Shown here in pieces: positions 16,647 to 24,776 of a DNA stretch of 46,927 nt. The first letter of the stretch is position 1. Every line of letters begins with the position of its first letter. Under the pieces are notes generated by a model. It saw only the letters and a list, made by a program, of their open reading frames with translations. It was not told the origin of the DNA and made no database searches. Made by a program: the position numbers and the translations under genes. The stretch comes from a virus, in the IMG/VR virus record IMGVR_UViG_3300029258_004662, positions 1-46,927 of that record, one strand, 5' to 3'.

Positions 16647-18791
16647 ATGGCGATTGTTGAGTATCCGGACATCACGATTTCGACGGCGGCGAGCTGGCCC
16701 GACGACGCCACGGGCTGGACCGTGCGGCCGACGCTCCGCCTGGCGAACGCGGTCAAGTGCGTGTCGCCGGAGATGCCGCACGCGGTCGTGACGCAGCTCT
16801 TCGGGATCACGAACGAGAGCGACCGCACGGCGCTGGCGGCCGAGACGGCGCTCGACCTGACCGATCACTACATCAAAATCGAAGTCAACTCGGCGCGGTG
16901 GGTCGGGATCGTGACCGGGCACACCGACGGCCGCTACGCCGGGGACGGCGGAACGCCCGCGGGCACCCGGTCCTTTCAGGCGTTCGGCCTCGAGCAGATC
17001 CTCGCGAACCAGCCGCTCCCCGGCAGCCTGGTGTACCAGGGCGGCCTGTCGTACGAGATCGCGCGGATACTGCCGTTCAACCGGACGCATCCACGCGGCG
17101 GGAACGTGTTCGCGGGCAACCGCGCGGCCGCGAAGCAGGGCGACCTCTGGCATTTCGTCGAGGCGGGACAGCCCTGGACGGCCAAGAACATCCTGGAGTA
17201 CCTGTTCGACTATTTCGTGACCGGGCCGTGGGGCGCGCTGGGCGGGCAGATTGACGACCTCGATCAGATCGTTCCGGGCGAGTTCGACCCCACGGGGATG
17301 ACCGTCTACCAGATTCTGAACGCGCTGGTGAGCCACAAGCGCGGTTACTGCTGGTCGGTGCGCTACGGCGGGCAGGTCGCGGTGCCGCAACTCTACCCCT
17401 ACGTCTACATCCACGGGATCAGCGGCTCGACGATCGAGTCGGGGGATTTCCTCTTCTACCCGAACCCGGAAGTCGGCTCCGTCGCGTTGAGCGACAACAT
17501 CCTTCAGGACTGGCAGCCGGAGGCCTCCGCGCGGGACCTGAAGGACTCGGTCGAGGTGCGCGGGGCGCCGATCCGGATGGTGTGTTCCCTCGGCCAGAAC
17601 GTGCCCGACCACGACGAAGAGGCCGTGCCGGTCATCGGCGACGACTGGACCGAGGCCGAGGAGACGGAGGTCCTCGAAGGGGCGTCGAACGAGGCCGATT
17701 ACGACTTGCTGACCGTGAGCGAGAAGGTCGCGGTGAACGACCTGGTCCGCGCGGAAGAGCGGCTGAGCCACGTCTTTTCCCGGTTCGGCCTGGACGCGGA
17801 CGGCTGGACCGACCTGCTCGACGCGGCCGGGATGACGATGGCGCTTGACGAGAGCTTCGACGCGACGGGCGAGCCGGAGTCCGGGACCACGCAGTGGTTC
17901 CACTGGGGCCGGCCGTTCGAGCGCGTGCTGGCGATGAAGGAGGGCGTGGACTATTCGGCGGCCGGCTGGCAGGCGGCGGAGACGGACGAACTGGAGGCGC
18001 GCCGTCCCTTTGCCCTCGTCTACGGTTCGGACGCGAAGTGGCATTACGTTCACGACCTGCAGATTTACGGCCAGTCGAACGGGCGGGTCACGATGGAGGA
18101 CCGGGGCGGCGCGCTGCGGATTCAATTCTCGCCGCCCTACCGCTTCGCGGACGAGACGGAATGGGCGGCCGCGGAAGTCGGCGGCCACGCGCCGGCGTTC
18201 GGCGCGACGCGGACGTTCGTCGCGACGGTGACGTTCGACCTCGACGAACCGTTGCGCGTCACGAAGCGCCTGAGCGCGAACGATCACGCGGATTTCCGGC
18301 GCCGGATTGTCATCCGCGTTCCCTCGGCGCAACTGATCGTCGCGCACAAGCACACGGCGGTGGGCGTGTCCGCGGCCGGGGCGCTGCAGTGGCTGCATCT
18401 CACCGCCGAGATGGACGACGTCATCCTGGACGGCGACACGCCGGTCGGCGTGAAGCTGCGCGACGATGCCGACCAGTTGCGCGCGATCGCGCTGCTGGCG
18501 GCCGACTACTACGGGGCGGTGCGGCAGTCCATGCGGCTGCGATGCCTCGGCCTCGACGACTACGCGAAGCCGGGAAAGTACATCACGAACGTGACGGCGG
18601 ACGGGCAGACGATCGCGGTGAACGCCGTGGTGACGCGGCAGGAGTGGAACGCTCGGGGGGAGACGATTCTGCAGACGAAATGGTTCGACGTGGACTGGGC
18701 GGAGCTGGGCGCCTCGATGGCGCGCGCGCGGAACGCGTCGGTCGAGACGCGGCTGGCGGACCTGCAACGGATGGCGGAGGAAACGGAGTGA
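16647..18791 (+). CDS. Tail-tip/baseplate hub-like protein
   Basis: The 714-residue protein follows the tape measure module and is the largest tail protein. Its beta-rich N-terminal half (WTVRPTLRLANAVKCVSPEM, HYIKIEVNSARWVGIVTGHT, GTRSFQAFGLEQILANQPLP) and the middle segment (LDDLDQIVPGEFDP-like, MTVYQILNALVSHKRGY) resemble the hub/late-control-D type of tail proteins that bind the tape measure C-terminus and the tip. The C-terminal half repeats strand-rich blocks (VTFDLDEPLRVTKRL, VGVKLRDDADQLRAIALLAA). The role is inferred; the receptor-binding gene is probably one of the two next proteins. Confidence 0.65.
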   Translation: MAIVEYPDITISTAASWPDDATGWTVRPTLRLANAVKCVSPEMPHAVVTQLFGITNESDRTALAAETALDLTDHYIKIEVNSARWVGIVTGHTDGRYAGDGGTPAGTRSFQAFGLEQILANQPLPGSLVYQGGLSYEIARILPFNRTHPRGGNVFAGNRAAAKQGDLWHFVEAGQPWTAKNILEYLFDYFVTGPWGALGGQIDDLDQIVPGEFDPTGMTVYQILNALVSHKRGYCWSVRYGGQVAVPQLYPYVYIHGISGSTIESGDFLFYPNPEVGSVALSDNILQDWQPEASARDLKDSVEVRGAPIRMVCSLGQNVPDHDEEAVPVIGDDWTEAEETEVLEGASNEADYDLLTVSEKVAVNDLVRAEERLSHVFSRFGLDADGWTDLLDAAGMTMALDESFDATGEPESGTTQWFHWGRPFERVLAMKEGVDYSAAGWQAAETDELEARRPFALVYGSDAKWHYVHDLQIYGQSNGRVTMEDRGGALRIQFSPPYRFADETEWAAAEVGGHAPAFGATRTFVATVTFDLDEPLRVTKRLSANDHADFRRRIVIRVPSAQLIVAHKHTAVGVSAAGALQWLHLTAEMDDVILDGDTPVGVKLRDDADQLRAIALLAADYYGAVRQSMRLRCLGLDDYAKPGKYITNVTADGQTIAVNAVVTRQEWNARGETILQTKWFDVDWAELGASMARARNASVETRLADLQRMAEETE

Positions 18792-18801
18792 CGAAGAGGC
18801 A

Positions 18802-18840
18802 CACCACGAAGGACGCGAAGGACACGAAGAACGGCAACGG
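18802..18840 (+). repeat. Nonamer repeat, ACGAAGGA type
   Basis: Between two tail genes lie CACCACGAA, GGACGCGAA, GGACACGAA and GAACGGCAACGG, copies of a 9-base repeat that recurs at many places in this window (24789, 30628, 32655, 35522, 37926, 40735). Confidence 0.8.
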
Positions 18841-18882
18841 CGTTTCAGGGAAACAGCGAACGGAAACGGCTGAGGGTTGACG

Positions 18883-19446
18883 ATGGCGAAATACGGCGAC
18901 ACGCAGGTGCGGGCGGGTCCGATCCGGGCGATCCGGAACGACTTCGCTGACGCTGCCCCCGCGCAAGCGATCATGGAGGAGACGGGCACGCTGAGCCACA
19001 TCCCGGTGTTCACGGGGACCGTGCCGTCGCGATCGAGCATCAGCCGGTTCGTGATCCTGATCGAGGGGCTTGCCTCGGGCGCGAGGGGCCCGTGCGCGGC
19101 GGACGGCTCAGCCTGGGTGACCGTCTGCCTGAAGCCGGGCGAGACGCTGCGGGCCGGGGAATGCTGCCGGCCGCATCGGGGGCAGTGGTACGCGCGGAAG
19201 TTCCGGAACGGGCCGTTGCGGGTGGAGGCCGTGATCGGGGCCGTCGCGAACGAGGGAGAGGAAGACGTCCTGACGTCGGCGCTGGTGACGTTCGTCGGAT
19301 GGGATGGCGGGCAGATTTACGTGACCGACAACGGCGATTCGGTGACCGGCGCGTTTCGCGCGTTGATCTGCGGCCGCGGCTACAGCGTGGACTTCGCGAC
19401 GACGCCCGGCGAGGCGGCGATCGGAGCGGTCGAGGAGACGGATTGA
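18883..19446 (+). CDS. Hypothetical tail-tip protein
   Basis: The 187-residue protein lies between the hub-like protein and the SR-repeat tip protein. It has a beta-rich body with paired Cys residues (GPCAADGSAWVTVCLKPGE, GECCRPHRGQW, FRALICGRGYS) and basic N-terminus. The ATG at 18883 is preferred; the stop overlaps the next ATG. Tail fibre or tip associated by context; no family recognised. Confidence 0.6.
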   Translation: MAKYGDTQVRAGPIRAIRNDFADAAPAQAIMEETGTLSHIPVFTGTVPSRSSISRFVILIEGLASGARGPCAADGSAWVTVCLKPGETLRAGECCRPHRGQWYARKFRNGPLRVEAVIGAVANEGEEDVLTSALVTFVGWDGGQIYVTDNGDSVTGAFRALICGRGYSVDFATTPGEAAIGAVEETD

Positions 19447-20561
19447 TGGCGGGAAGCGGCAACTATCTGGTCGAGGACAAGAACGGCGAGGTGGGGATGG
19501 TTCCTCACGCGACGTTCGATCCGGCCATCGCCGCGACCGAGACGAACGGACGGCTGGATTTCGGCGCGGGCGTGCTGGTGATGGATCTGCGAGATCGCCT
19601 CGTCCTGATCGAGGACCAGACCGAGGTCAGCCAGTGGGCGAGCCGGAGCCGATCGGAGTCGCATTCGAAGAGCAAGAAAAACAGCCGGTCGAAGTCAGGG
19701 GCCTCGACGAGCCGGTCGGCGCTGCGGAGCCGGAGCAAGTCGGGGTCGAACAGCAGGAGCGCGTCGGGATCCCGCTCGAAATCGCGGGCGTCCGGATCGC
19801 GCTCGCGGTCGGCGAGCGGAAGCGGCTCACGCTCTGGAAGCCGTTCCCGCGCGTCGGGGTCAAAAAGCCGTTCCGGTTCTCGTATGGGAAGCCGCTCCGG
19901 CAGCCGCTCGCGAGTTTCAACCAGCCGCTCCGGCAGCCGCTCCCGTGCGTCGGGATCGGGAAGTCGTTCACGCTCGGGGTCCGGAAGCCGCTCCGGCAGC
20001 CGCTCGCGCGTACCGGACTGCGCCTTCGCCTATGATTTCTCGGACCCATCCGATTTGGACAACTTTACGTCATACGGCCCGGACACGGCTGTCGTGAGCG
20101 GTGGAAAACTCGTTCTGGAAGGCAACGCCGGGGACATGTTGATTCACGATTGGGGCGAATCGTGTAGCGACGATCAGTATTTTCAGGCCAGACTCTGGGC
20201 TTCCTCCACGACAAATTTCTGTTACTCGGAGCCCGGTGTACGCATGGAAAACGAGAATAATCGCTATTTCGCTCGTGTGTGGCTGGGCTCAAACCTATTC
20301 GGCTGGAGTCCCGGAGACGTTATCCCATACAAAAAGCATAATGGCGTTCTGACAAGCCTAGGTTCGACAATTGAAACGGGAGAAGCGGATTCGGTTATCA
20401 AAATTATGGTTGTCGACACTACGCTCACGATTACCCAAGACGGTACTCCGATTTGGACCGACACGGACAGTGAATTATCGGAAGGCGCGCCCGGTATATC
20501 TTTAGTCGCAAATAGTGGCGACTGTTACGTGGACGATGTAGAAGGGGGTGAAGCGCCGTGA
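19446..20561 (+). CDS. SR-repeat tip protein with C-terminal jelly-roll domain
   Basis: The 371-residue protein has three parts. Residues 1-64 form a small beta-rich N-terminal domain that could attach to the tail. Residues about 65-188 are an almost pure Ser/Arg/Gly/Lys low-complexity repeat (units such as SRSGSRSRASGS). Residues about 192-371 look like a concanavalin/LamG-like sandwich (AYDFSDPSDLDNFTSYGPDT, VVDTTLTITQDGTPIWT), as in sugar-binding domains. Three identical 19-bp DNA copies (19891-19909, 19924-19942, 19987-20005) lie in the repeat. The C-terminal part is more A/T-rich than its neighbours, which suggests domain transfer. It is a probable adhesion protein; the SR stretch resembles eukaryotic RS domains only in composition. 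Confidence 0.75.
   Translation: MAGSGNYLVEDKNGEVGMVPHATFDPAIAATETNGRLDFGAGVLVMDLRDRLVLIEDQTEVSQWASRSRSESHSKSKKNSRSKSGASTSRSALRSRSKSGSNSRSASGSRSKSRASGSRSRSASGSGSRSGSRSRASGSKSRSGSRMGSRSGSRSRVSTSRSGSRSRASGSGSRSRSGSGSRSGSRSRVPDCAFAYDFSDPSDLDNFTSYGPDTAVVSGGKLVLEGNAGDMLIHDWGESCSDDQYFQARLWASSTTNFCYSEPGVRMENENNRYFARVWLGSNLFGWSPGDVIPYKKHNGVLTSLGSTIETGEADSVIKIMVVDTTLTITQDGTPIWTDTDSELSEGAPGISLVANSGDCYVDDVEGGEAP
19638..20010 (+). repeat. Intragenic SR-coding repeat
   Basis: About 370 bases of degenerate tandem repeats encode alternating Ser and Arg/Gly/Lys. The best-conserved unit, GCCGCTCCGGCAGCCGCTC, occurs at 19891, 19924 and 19987. Such arrays change length by slippage, so the domain is probably variable between relatives. 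Confidence 0.85.
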
Positions 20562-21082
20562 CCTCGATCTGGCTAGACATCATTCTCAGACATACAGTGA
20601 CCGGCGAAACCCGGCCGTTCCAACTGCCGCAGCTCCCCGCGGGATTTTCATATCACCCAAACATTCCAAACGGAATCCGCTGGTTTGGCGGCGACGGACT
20701 CCCGACGGACTTCGTCGCGGGCGATTGCCGCCCGGCCACGAGTCTGTTCAACGTCAGAGTTGACGAGAAGGACATTCCGGCGATTTCTGCGCATCTGGCG
20801 AAACAGGGCAAGAAGGTCGTCTACACGCCGGACGCCCCGGAACGCGACGTGCTGATGATTGAAATGGCGAAGGCGTGCCCCGTCGGGCGTGTCGAGGAAT
20901 CCAAGGCCGACGCTTTTTTCGACTCTATCGACATGGCCGAGGGCGACGCCGCGAAGCGCCAGGCCGTTGCCGACTGCATCGCGCAAGCGCAGGCGCGGGG
21001 GCTTCTCGCCGCAAAGGCGATGGAAATCGCGGAACGTCTCGACGTGGCCGATGTCGAACTGACGGCTCGGAGGGAGGCATGA
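20558..21082 (+). CDS. Hypothetical tail-associated protein
   Basis: The 174-residue protein begins at a GTG overlapping the stop of the SR-repeat gene by four bases and ends overlapping the next gene. It starts with beta strands (SIWLDIILRHTVTGETRPFQ) and continues with helices in its C-terminal half (EEAKADAFFDSID-like, then AEGDAAKRQAVADCIAQAQ). Its location between the SR tip gene and the three-domain sugar enzyme suggests a tip or chaperone role; no family recognised. Confidence 0.55.
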   Translation: MTSIWLDIILRHTVTGETRPFQLPQLPAGFSYHPNIPNGIRWFGGDGLPTDFVAGDCRPATSLFNVRVDEKDIPAISAHLAKQGKKVVYTPDAPERDVLMIEMAKACPVGRVEESKADAFFDSIDMAEGDAAKRQAVADCIAQAQARGLLAAKAMEIAERLDVADVELTARREA

Positions 21083-23799
21083 GGCTACGCGAGCGACTGG
21101 TCAGGGCCGAACGCGCAGAAGAGGACGCGAAGCGTGCACGCGCTCCCTGCAATTGCGGGATGGAGAAGATCCTGCCCGCGATCGGTCGCAAGGACATCCC
21201 GTTCAAGGGCGTCCAGTCGCTGCTGATCAACGCGCACAATGAGGGGGCGGATCTCGTGAACACGGTCAAGAGCTTCCGCGCGCGCTGCCTGAGTCCGCTT
21301 GAAATCCTCATCCTGGCCGACATGACGACAGACGATTCACTCGAACATCTTCGGGGTTGGGCTTTTACGCAGGAGCACAAGAAACTCGAACCGGTCACGG
21401 ACGTGACGACGCTTCAGGCCGAGGCGTGGGCCTTTCCGAACGGGCGCCTGGCGATCGTGCGCAACACGGGCGAACAGCCGATAGGCTGCGGGAAGGCGAA
21501 ACAGTATTTGAGCCGCGTGGCCACCGGCGATTTTCTCTGGCACTCCGACGGGCACAATCGCGTCGTTCATGGGATGCTCGACCAGGGCGCGCGGTTTGGC
21601 GCGTGGGCGCAGTGCGTCGTTCAGCCCGCGCTCGGTCCGATCCGCCAGAAGCCGCACGAGTGCGTCATCGAGCCGGTTCCCGGGAACTGCTACTACGGCG
21701 GGCGGCTGATCCTGAAGCGGGGCATCCCGGACATTGACCAGCAGACGAAGTATCCCTCGCGGATCGTGGCGCGAACCGAATGCGTCAACAACTCGTGCTT
21801 CGGCTATCCCCGGTCCCTGCTGAAACGTTTCGGTGGCTGGCACGAATACGAAGGCCGCTGGGGATTTCAGGAGGCGGGTTTCTCCTGGCGCTGCTGGTGG
21901 ACGAAGACGGCGATCTACGTCCTGCGTGATCTGGCCGTCGTGCATCGCTACCAGGACTGGTGGACGGGGGAGCATGCGGGCGAGTATCGCGGGAAGCGGG
22001 AAGAAGGCCCGGCGTTCAACAAGACGAACTGGGGCGGCGCGGCGAACAAGCGCCACGCGACGATGGTGTGTTTCGACGGGGCGACGTGGGACGGCTACTG
22101 GGCGCGGCACTTTTCGGCTGTCGAGCCGAATCCGACAGCTGAGGACGCGCTGAAACGCTCCTCGGCCGAACGGCAGCGGGAGGAATTCAAGCCGCTGAAG
22201 CGGCGGACGGATATCGAGTTCTTCAGGGAGTTCGCGGGAATGAATTACAACCCGGCGGAGGCGACGGTGCGCGAGGGCGCGGCGGACGCGCTGTATCTGA
22301 CCACGGGCGGCCTTGGCAACGCCCTTCTCTGCGTTCCGGCCATGAAGGCGCTCGCGAAGCTCGCGGGACGGCCGATAGACGTATGGGACCGGGGCCTGCA
22401 TGTAAAGGGCTTGCGGGACTGGCTAGCCCTCCAGACGTGGGTTCGGAAGATTCTCACCGCGAAACCGGACTATCGGGATTACCGATACATCGTCGGATCG
22501 TACTGGACGGCCCCGGACATCGCGCATCTCGAGGGCTGCACGATCAGCCCGGCGCACCGGCAACACAGAACGAAGCATGAAGCCCTGAGCAACATGGAGG
22601 CCGTTCGCGCGGCGGGGTACGACGGGCCTTCGCCGAGTCCATGCCTCACCGTGCCGCCCGGCAGCGAGCCGATCAAGGACGATGCGGTGGTCATTTGCAC
22701 GGAGGCGGCGGGTCGCCGCGACGACGTGAACAAGTGCTGGCCGCACTGGGAGGAATGCTGCCGGCAGCTGAAGGCGGCGGGCGTCCCGCTGGTCTTTCTC
22801 GGGAACAACGACGAATCCCCGGCGTGGATGGACGAACTGGGCATCGACCTGATCGGAAAAACCGACTTCATGACAGCAGTCCGAATCGTGGCCGGCGCCC
22901 GCCTTTACGTCGGCATAGACAACGGGCTTGCTCACGTCGCGACGGCAGTCCGGACCCCGCAAGTGCTTCTCTACGGCCCCACGTCGCCGCGAAAGAACTT
23001 GCAACTCACGCAGGCGGTCCACGTCATCGCCTCGGACTGGCAATGCGCCCCGTGCTTCGACACGCACCGGAAGAACCGGTGCAAGAACGAACCGAAGGGC
23101 GCAATGCCCTGCATGAGGGCGATAGACCCGGAGCGCGTCGCGCGGAAGGTCCTGCACCTGCTCGACACGCCCCACGCCGACGCGCTCCCGTGCGGCCAGA
23201 CGTTTCTCAGTCGGAAACAGATGGTCGAGAACATGCGCCTTGAGATGTTCCAGCAGTGGGACGAACTCACGCGGCTGCTGGACCTGATCCGGGACGTGGA
23301 TCCCCGGCGCGTGCTTGTCATCGGGACACATCACGGGGCATGGGAGTTGGTGGTTTCCGGCGTATGCAGCCCGGGCACGGAATTCGTCATGGTGGACCTC
23401 GAGGACTTTCCGCAACGCCAGGAGACGGAGCGGCTTCTGAACGCGCTCGGCTTTCCGACGCTCTTCATCAAGGGCGACTCGACAGCGAAAGAGACCGTGG
23501 ACGCCGTGGGCGTGGCGCTGGCCGGTCAGAAAGCCGACGTGGTCTACATTGACGGCTACCACGGGTACGAGACTGTTGACGCGGACTGGAAGAATTACGG
23601 GCGGCTGGCCGCAGCGGATGGCCTGGTCGTATTCCATGACGTTGCGAACTTCGTAAACGACGACGCGCCCGGCAGCCGAAAGCACTGGGCCGAACTCAAG
23701 TATCTGCCCTCGACATGGGGGACGATGGAAATCCGGCACGGGCGGAACAACGGCTACGGGGTCGTTTTCGTTCCGCCGGCCGAGCAGCCGGCTCACTGA
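21079..23799 (+). CDS. Three-domain glycosyltransferase/methyltransferase
   Basis: The 906-residue protein appears to join three enzymes. Residues about 44-330 resemble a GT2 (GT-A) glycosyltransferase: SLLINAHNEGADLVNTVKSF, a GTGDFLWHSDGHN-like acidic site near residue 155, and KRFGGWHEYEGRWGFQEAGF. Residues about 396-690 resemble GT9/heptosyltransferase (GLGNALLCVPAMKALAKLAG; ARLYVGIDNGLAHVATAVRT). Residues about 740-890 look like a class I methyltransferase (VLVIGTHHGAWELVVSGV; VVYIDGYHGYETVDADW). It overlaps the preceding gene by four bases. This suggests a single machine building and methylating a glycan, plausibly on virion proteins. Confidence 0.8.
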   Translation: MRLRERLVRAERAEEDAKRARAPCNCGMEKILPAIGRKDIPFKGVQSLLINAHNEGADLVNTVKSFRARCLSPLEILILADMTTDDSLEHLRGWAFTQEHKKLEPVTDVTTLQAEAWAFPNGRLAIVRNTGEQPIGCGKAKQYLSRVATGDFLWHSDGHNRVVHGMLDQGARFGAWAQCVVQPALGPIRQKPHECVIEPVPGNCYYGGRLILKRGIPDIDQQTKYPSRIVARTECVNNSCFGYPRSLLKRFGGWHEYEGRWGFQEAGFSWRCWWTKTAIYVLRDLAVVHRYQDWWTGEHAGEYRGKREEGPAFNKTNWGGAANKRHATMVCFDGATWDGYWARHFSAVEPNPTAEDALKRSSAERQREEFKPLKRRTDIEFFREFAGMNYNPAEATVREGAADALYLTTGGLGNALLCVPAMKALAKLAGRPIDVWDRGLHVKGLRDWLALQTWVRKILTAKPDYRDYRYIVGSYWTAPDIAHLEGCTISPAHRQHRTKHEALSNMEAVRAAGYDGPSPSPCLTVPPGSEPIKDDAVVICTEAAGRRDDVNKCWPHWEECCRQLKAAGVPLVFLGNNDESPAWMDELGIDLIGKTDFMTAVRIVAGARLYVGIDNGLAHVATAVRTPQVLLYGPTSPRKNLQLTQAVHVIASDWQCAPCFDTHRKNRCKNEPKGAMPCMRAIDPERVARKVLHLLDTPHADALPCGQTFLSRKQMVENMRLEMFQQWDELTRLLDLIRDVDPRRVLVIGTHHGAWELVVSGVCSPGTEFVMVDLEDFPQRQETERLLNALGFPTLFIKGDSTAKETVDAVGVALAGQKADVVYIDGYHGYETVDADWKNYGRLAAADGLVVFHDVANFVNDDAPGSRKHWAELKYLPSTWGTMEIRHGRNNGYGVVFVPPAEQPAH

Positions 23800-23813
23800 G
23801 AAAGGGTGACGAC

Positions 23814-24173
23814 ATGGGCGAGAAGAGAGCGGTGAAGGGACTCAAGAGCCTGAATATGGAAAAAGTCTGGACGCCATGCTGGGCGGCGCGGCAACTGCCG
23901 GAGACCGTGGAGCTGATCAAGATTCGCGGCCGCTGGTACATGTTGCTTTGGACGGACACGGATGTCGTGAGCCAGTTGGACCCGGAGCAATGGGCGTACT
24001 GCAACGGCGAACTGGGGGACAGCGTCGAGTTGGAGCTATGGATTCCGCCGACGCGCCTGGTCGCCGACCTGGTGCGGGACATCGTGGAGGACCTGGACAA
24101 GGAAGCCGAGGAAAAAGCGAGAAGCGAGAAACGAGAAGCGAAACACGAAAGGAACAACGATGGGTCCGGATGA
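23814..24173 (+). CDS. Hypothetical protein with repeat-derived C-terminus
   Basis: The 119-residue protein has a beta-rich body (IKIRGRWYMLLWTDTDVVSQ, ELELWIPPTRLVADLVRDI) and a C-terminal Glu/Lys/Arg helix. The final residues (EEKARSEKREAKHERNN) are encoded by the GARAAGC heptamer repeat at 24112-24153, so the repeat has been taken into the protein. The RBS is AAAGGG. Function unknown. Confidence 0.6.
   Translation: MGEKRAVKGLKSLNMEKVWTPCWAARQLPETVELIKIRGRWYMLLWTDTDVVSQLDPEQWAYCNGELGDSVELELWIPPTRLVADLVRDIVEDLDKEAEEKARSEKREAKHERNNDGSG
24112..24153 (+). repeat. Heptamer repeat (GARAAGC) inside a coding end
   Basis: Imperfect 7-base tandem units (AAAAAGC, GAGAAGC, GAGAAAC, GAGAAGC) form the C-terminal codons of the preceding ORF and carry the ribosome-binding site (GAAAGGA) of the next gene. 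Confidence 0.8.
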
Positions 24174-24543
24174 GGCAACCAACGCACTAAAGACGCAGCA
24201 CGACGAGATCGAATCGTCGATCGAGGACATCGAGGGGGCGCGGGACCGCCTCAACAGCGCCGAGCCGTGCGGCGCGTCGCCGTCGCCGACCTACGCGCGG
24301 GCGCTGGGCGACCTGGTCTTCGGCATGTCGCGCGGGATGGTCGCGCTGTTCCGCGTTCGGAAGGCCGAGATCGAGGCCTCGCTGGCGATGATCGCGGCGG
24401 CCCGCTCGACCCGGCGCGGGGTGATTCAGACCGTCCTCGGACAGGCCGCGCGCGTCGCCCTGCTGCTGATGGCCATCGGGTTCGTGACGCTGGCGGTCCG
24501 CGCGCCGGAACTGTTGAAACTGTTGAAGGCGCTTCTCGGATGA
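24160..24543 (+). CDS. Membrane-anchored helical protein
   Basis: The 127-residue protein has an N-terminal helical domain (coiled-coil-like, EIESSIEDIEGARDRLNS) and one membrane helix near the C-terminus (about residues 103-122: ARVALLLMAIGFVTLAVRAP). The pattern of a soluble helix bundle plus C-terminal anchor is compatible with a phage pinholin or spanin partner, but no motif proves this. It lies in the only region where lysis genes could be expected. ATG preceded by GAAAGGA. Confidence 0.55.
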   Translation: MGPDEATNALKTQHDEIESSIEDIEGARDRLNSAEPCGASPSPTYARALGDLVFGMSRGMVALFRVRKAEIEASLAMIAAARSTRRGVIQTVLGQAARVALLLMAIGFVTLAVRAPELLKLLKALLG

Positions 24544-24776
24544 TGAACGGCTCGCACAACGGCAACGGCACGGTTTCCGCTCCGATCTTTTTCTGTCCGA
24601 AGTACCGAATGACGATGCGGACCGTCGGCGTGAAGGTCCTCGGCGAGCTGGTCCAGGTCGAGCGCTGCGCGGCGTGCGGAGCGGTCCTGCTCGACCGCGG
24701 CGAACTGGAGAAGCTGATCGCGCTGGACCGGAAACTGCAGGCCCTGTTGAACGAGACACCGTTGGAGATCGACTGA
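24543..24776 (+). CDS. Zinc-ribbon (zf-TFIIB-like) protein
   Basis: The 77-residue protein has FFCPKYRMTMRTVGVK and a second knuckle CAACGAVLLDRGELEKLIAL, the pattern of the zf-TFIIB domain (Cx2-CxxCxG-hh-D-x-x-E-h-x-x-h). In bacteria these are small zinc proteins often in phage-related gene clusters. The first knuckle lacks the second Cys (CPKY), so the metal site may be incomplete. The ATG overlaps the previous stop. Confidence 0.7.
   Translation: MNGSHNGNGTVSAPIFFCPKYRMTMRTVGVKVLGELVQVERCAACGAVLLDRGELEKLIALDRKLQALLNETPLEID

Noticed and set aside
14236-19040. Two long minus-strand frames (14236-16158 and 16578-19040)
   Set aside because: Mirror images of the tape measure and hub genes; composition is low-complexity Arg/Pro/Leu and no RBS is present.
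19634-20035. Second frame through the SR repeats giving a GKPLRQPLA-type repeat protein
   Set aside because: The repeats are periodic in all frames. The SR frame is continuous with folded domains on both sides, the other is not.
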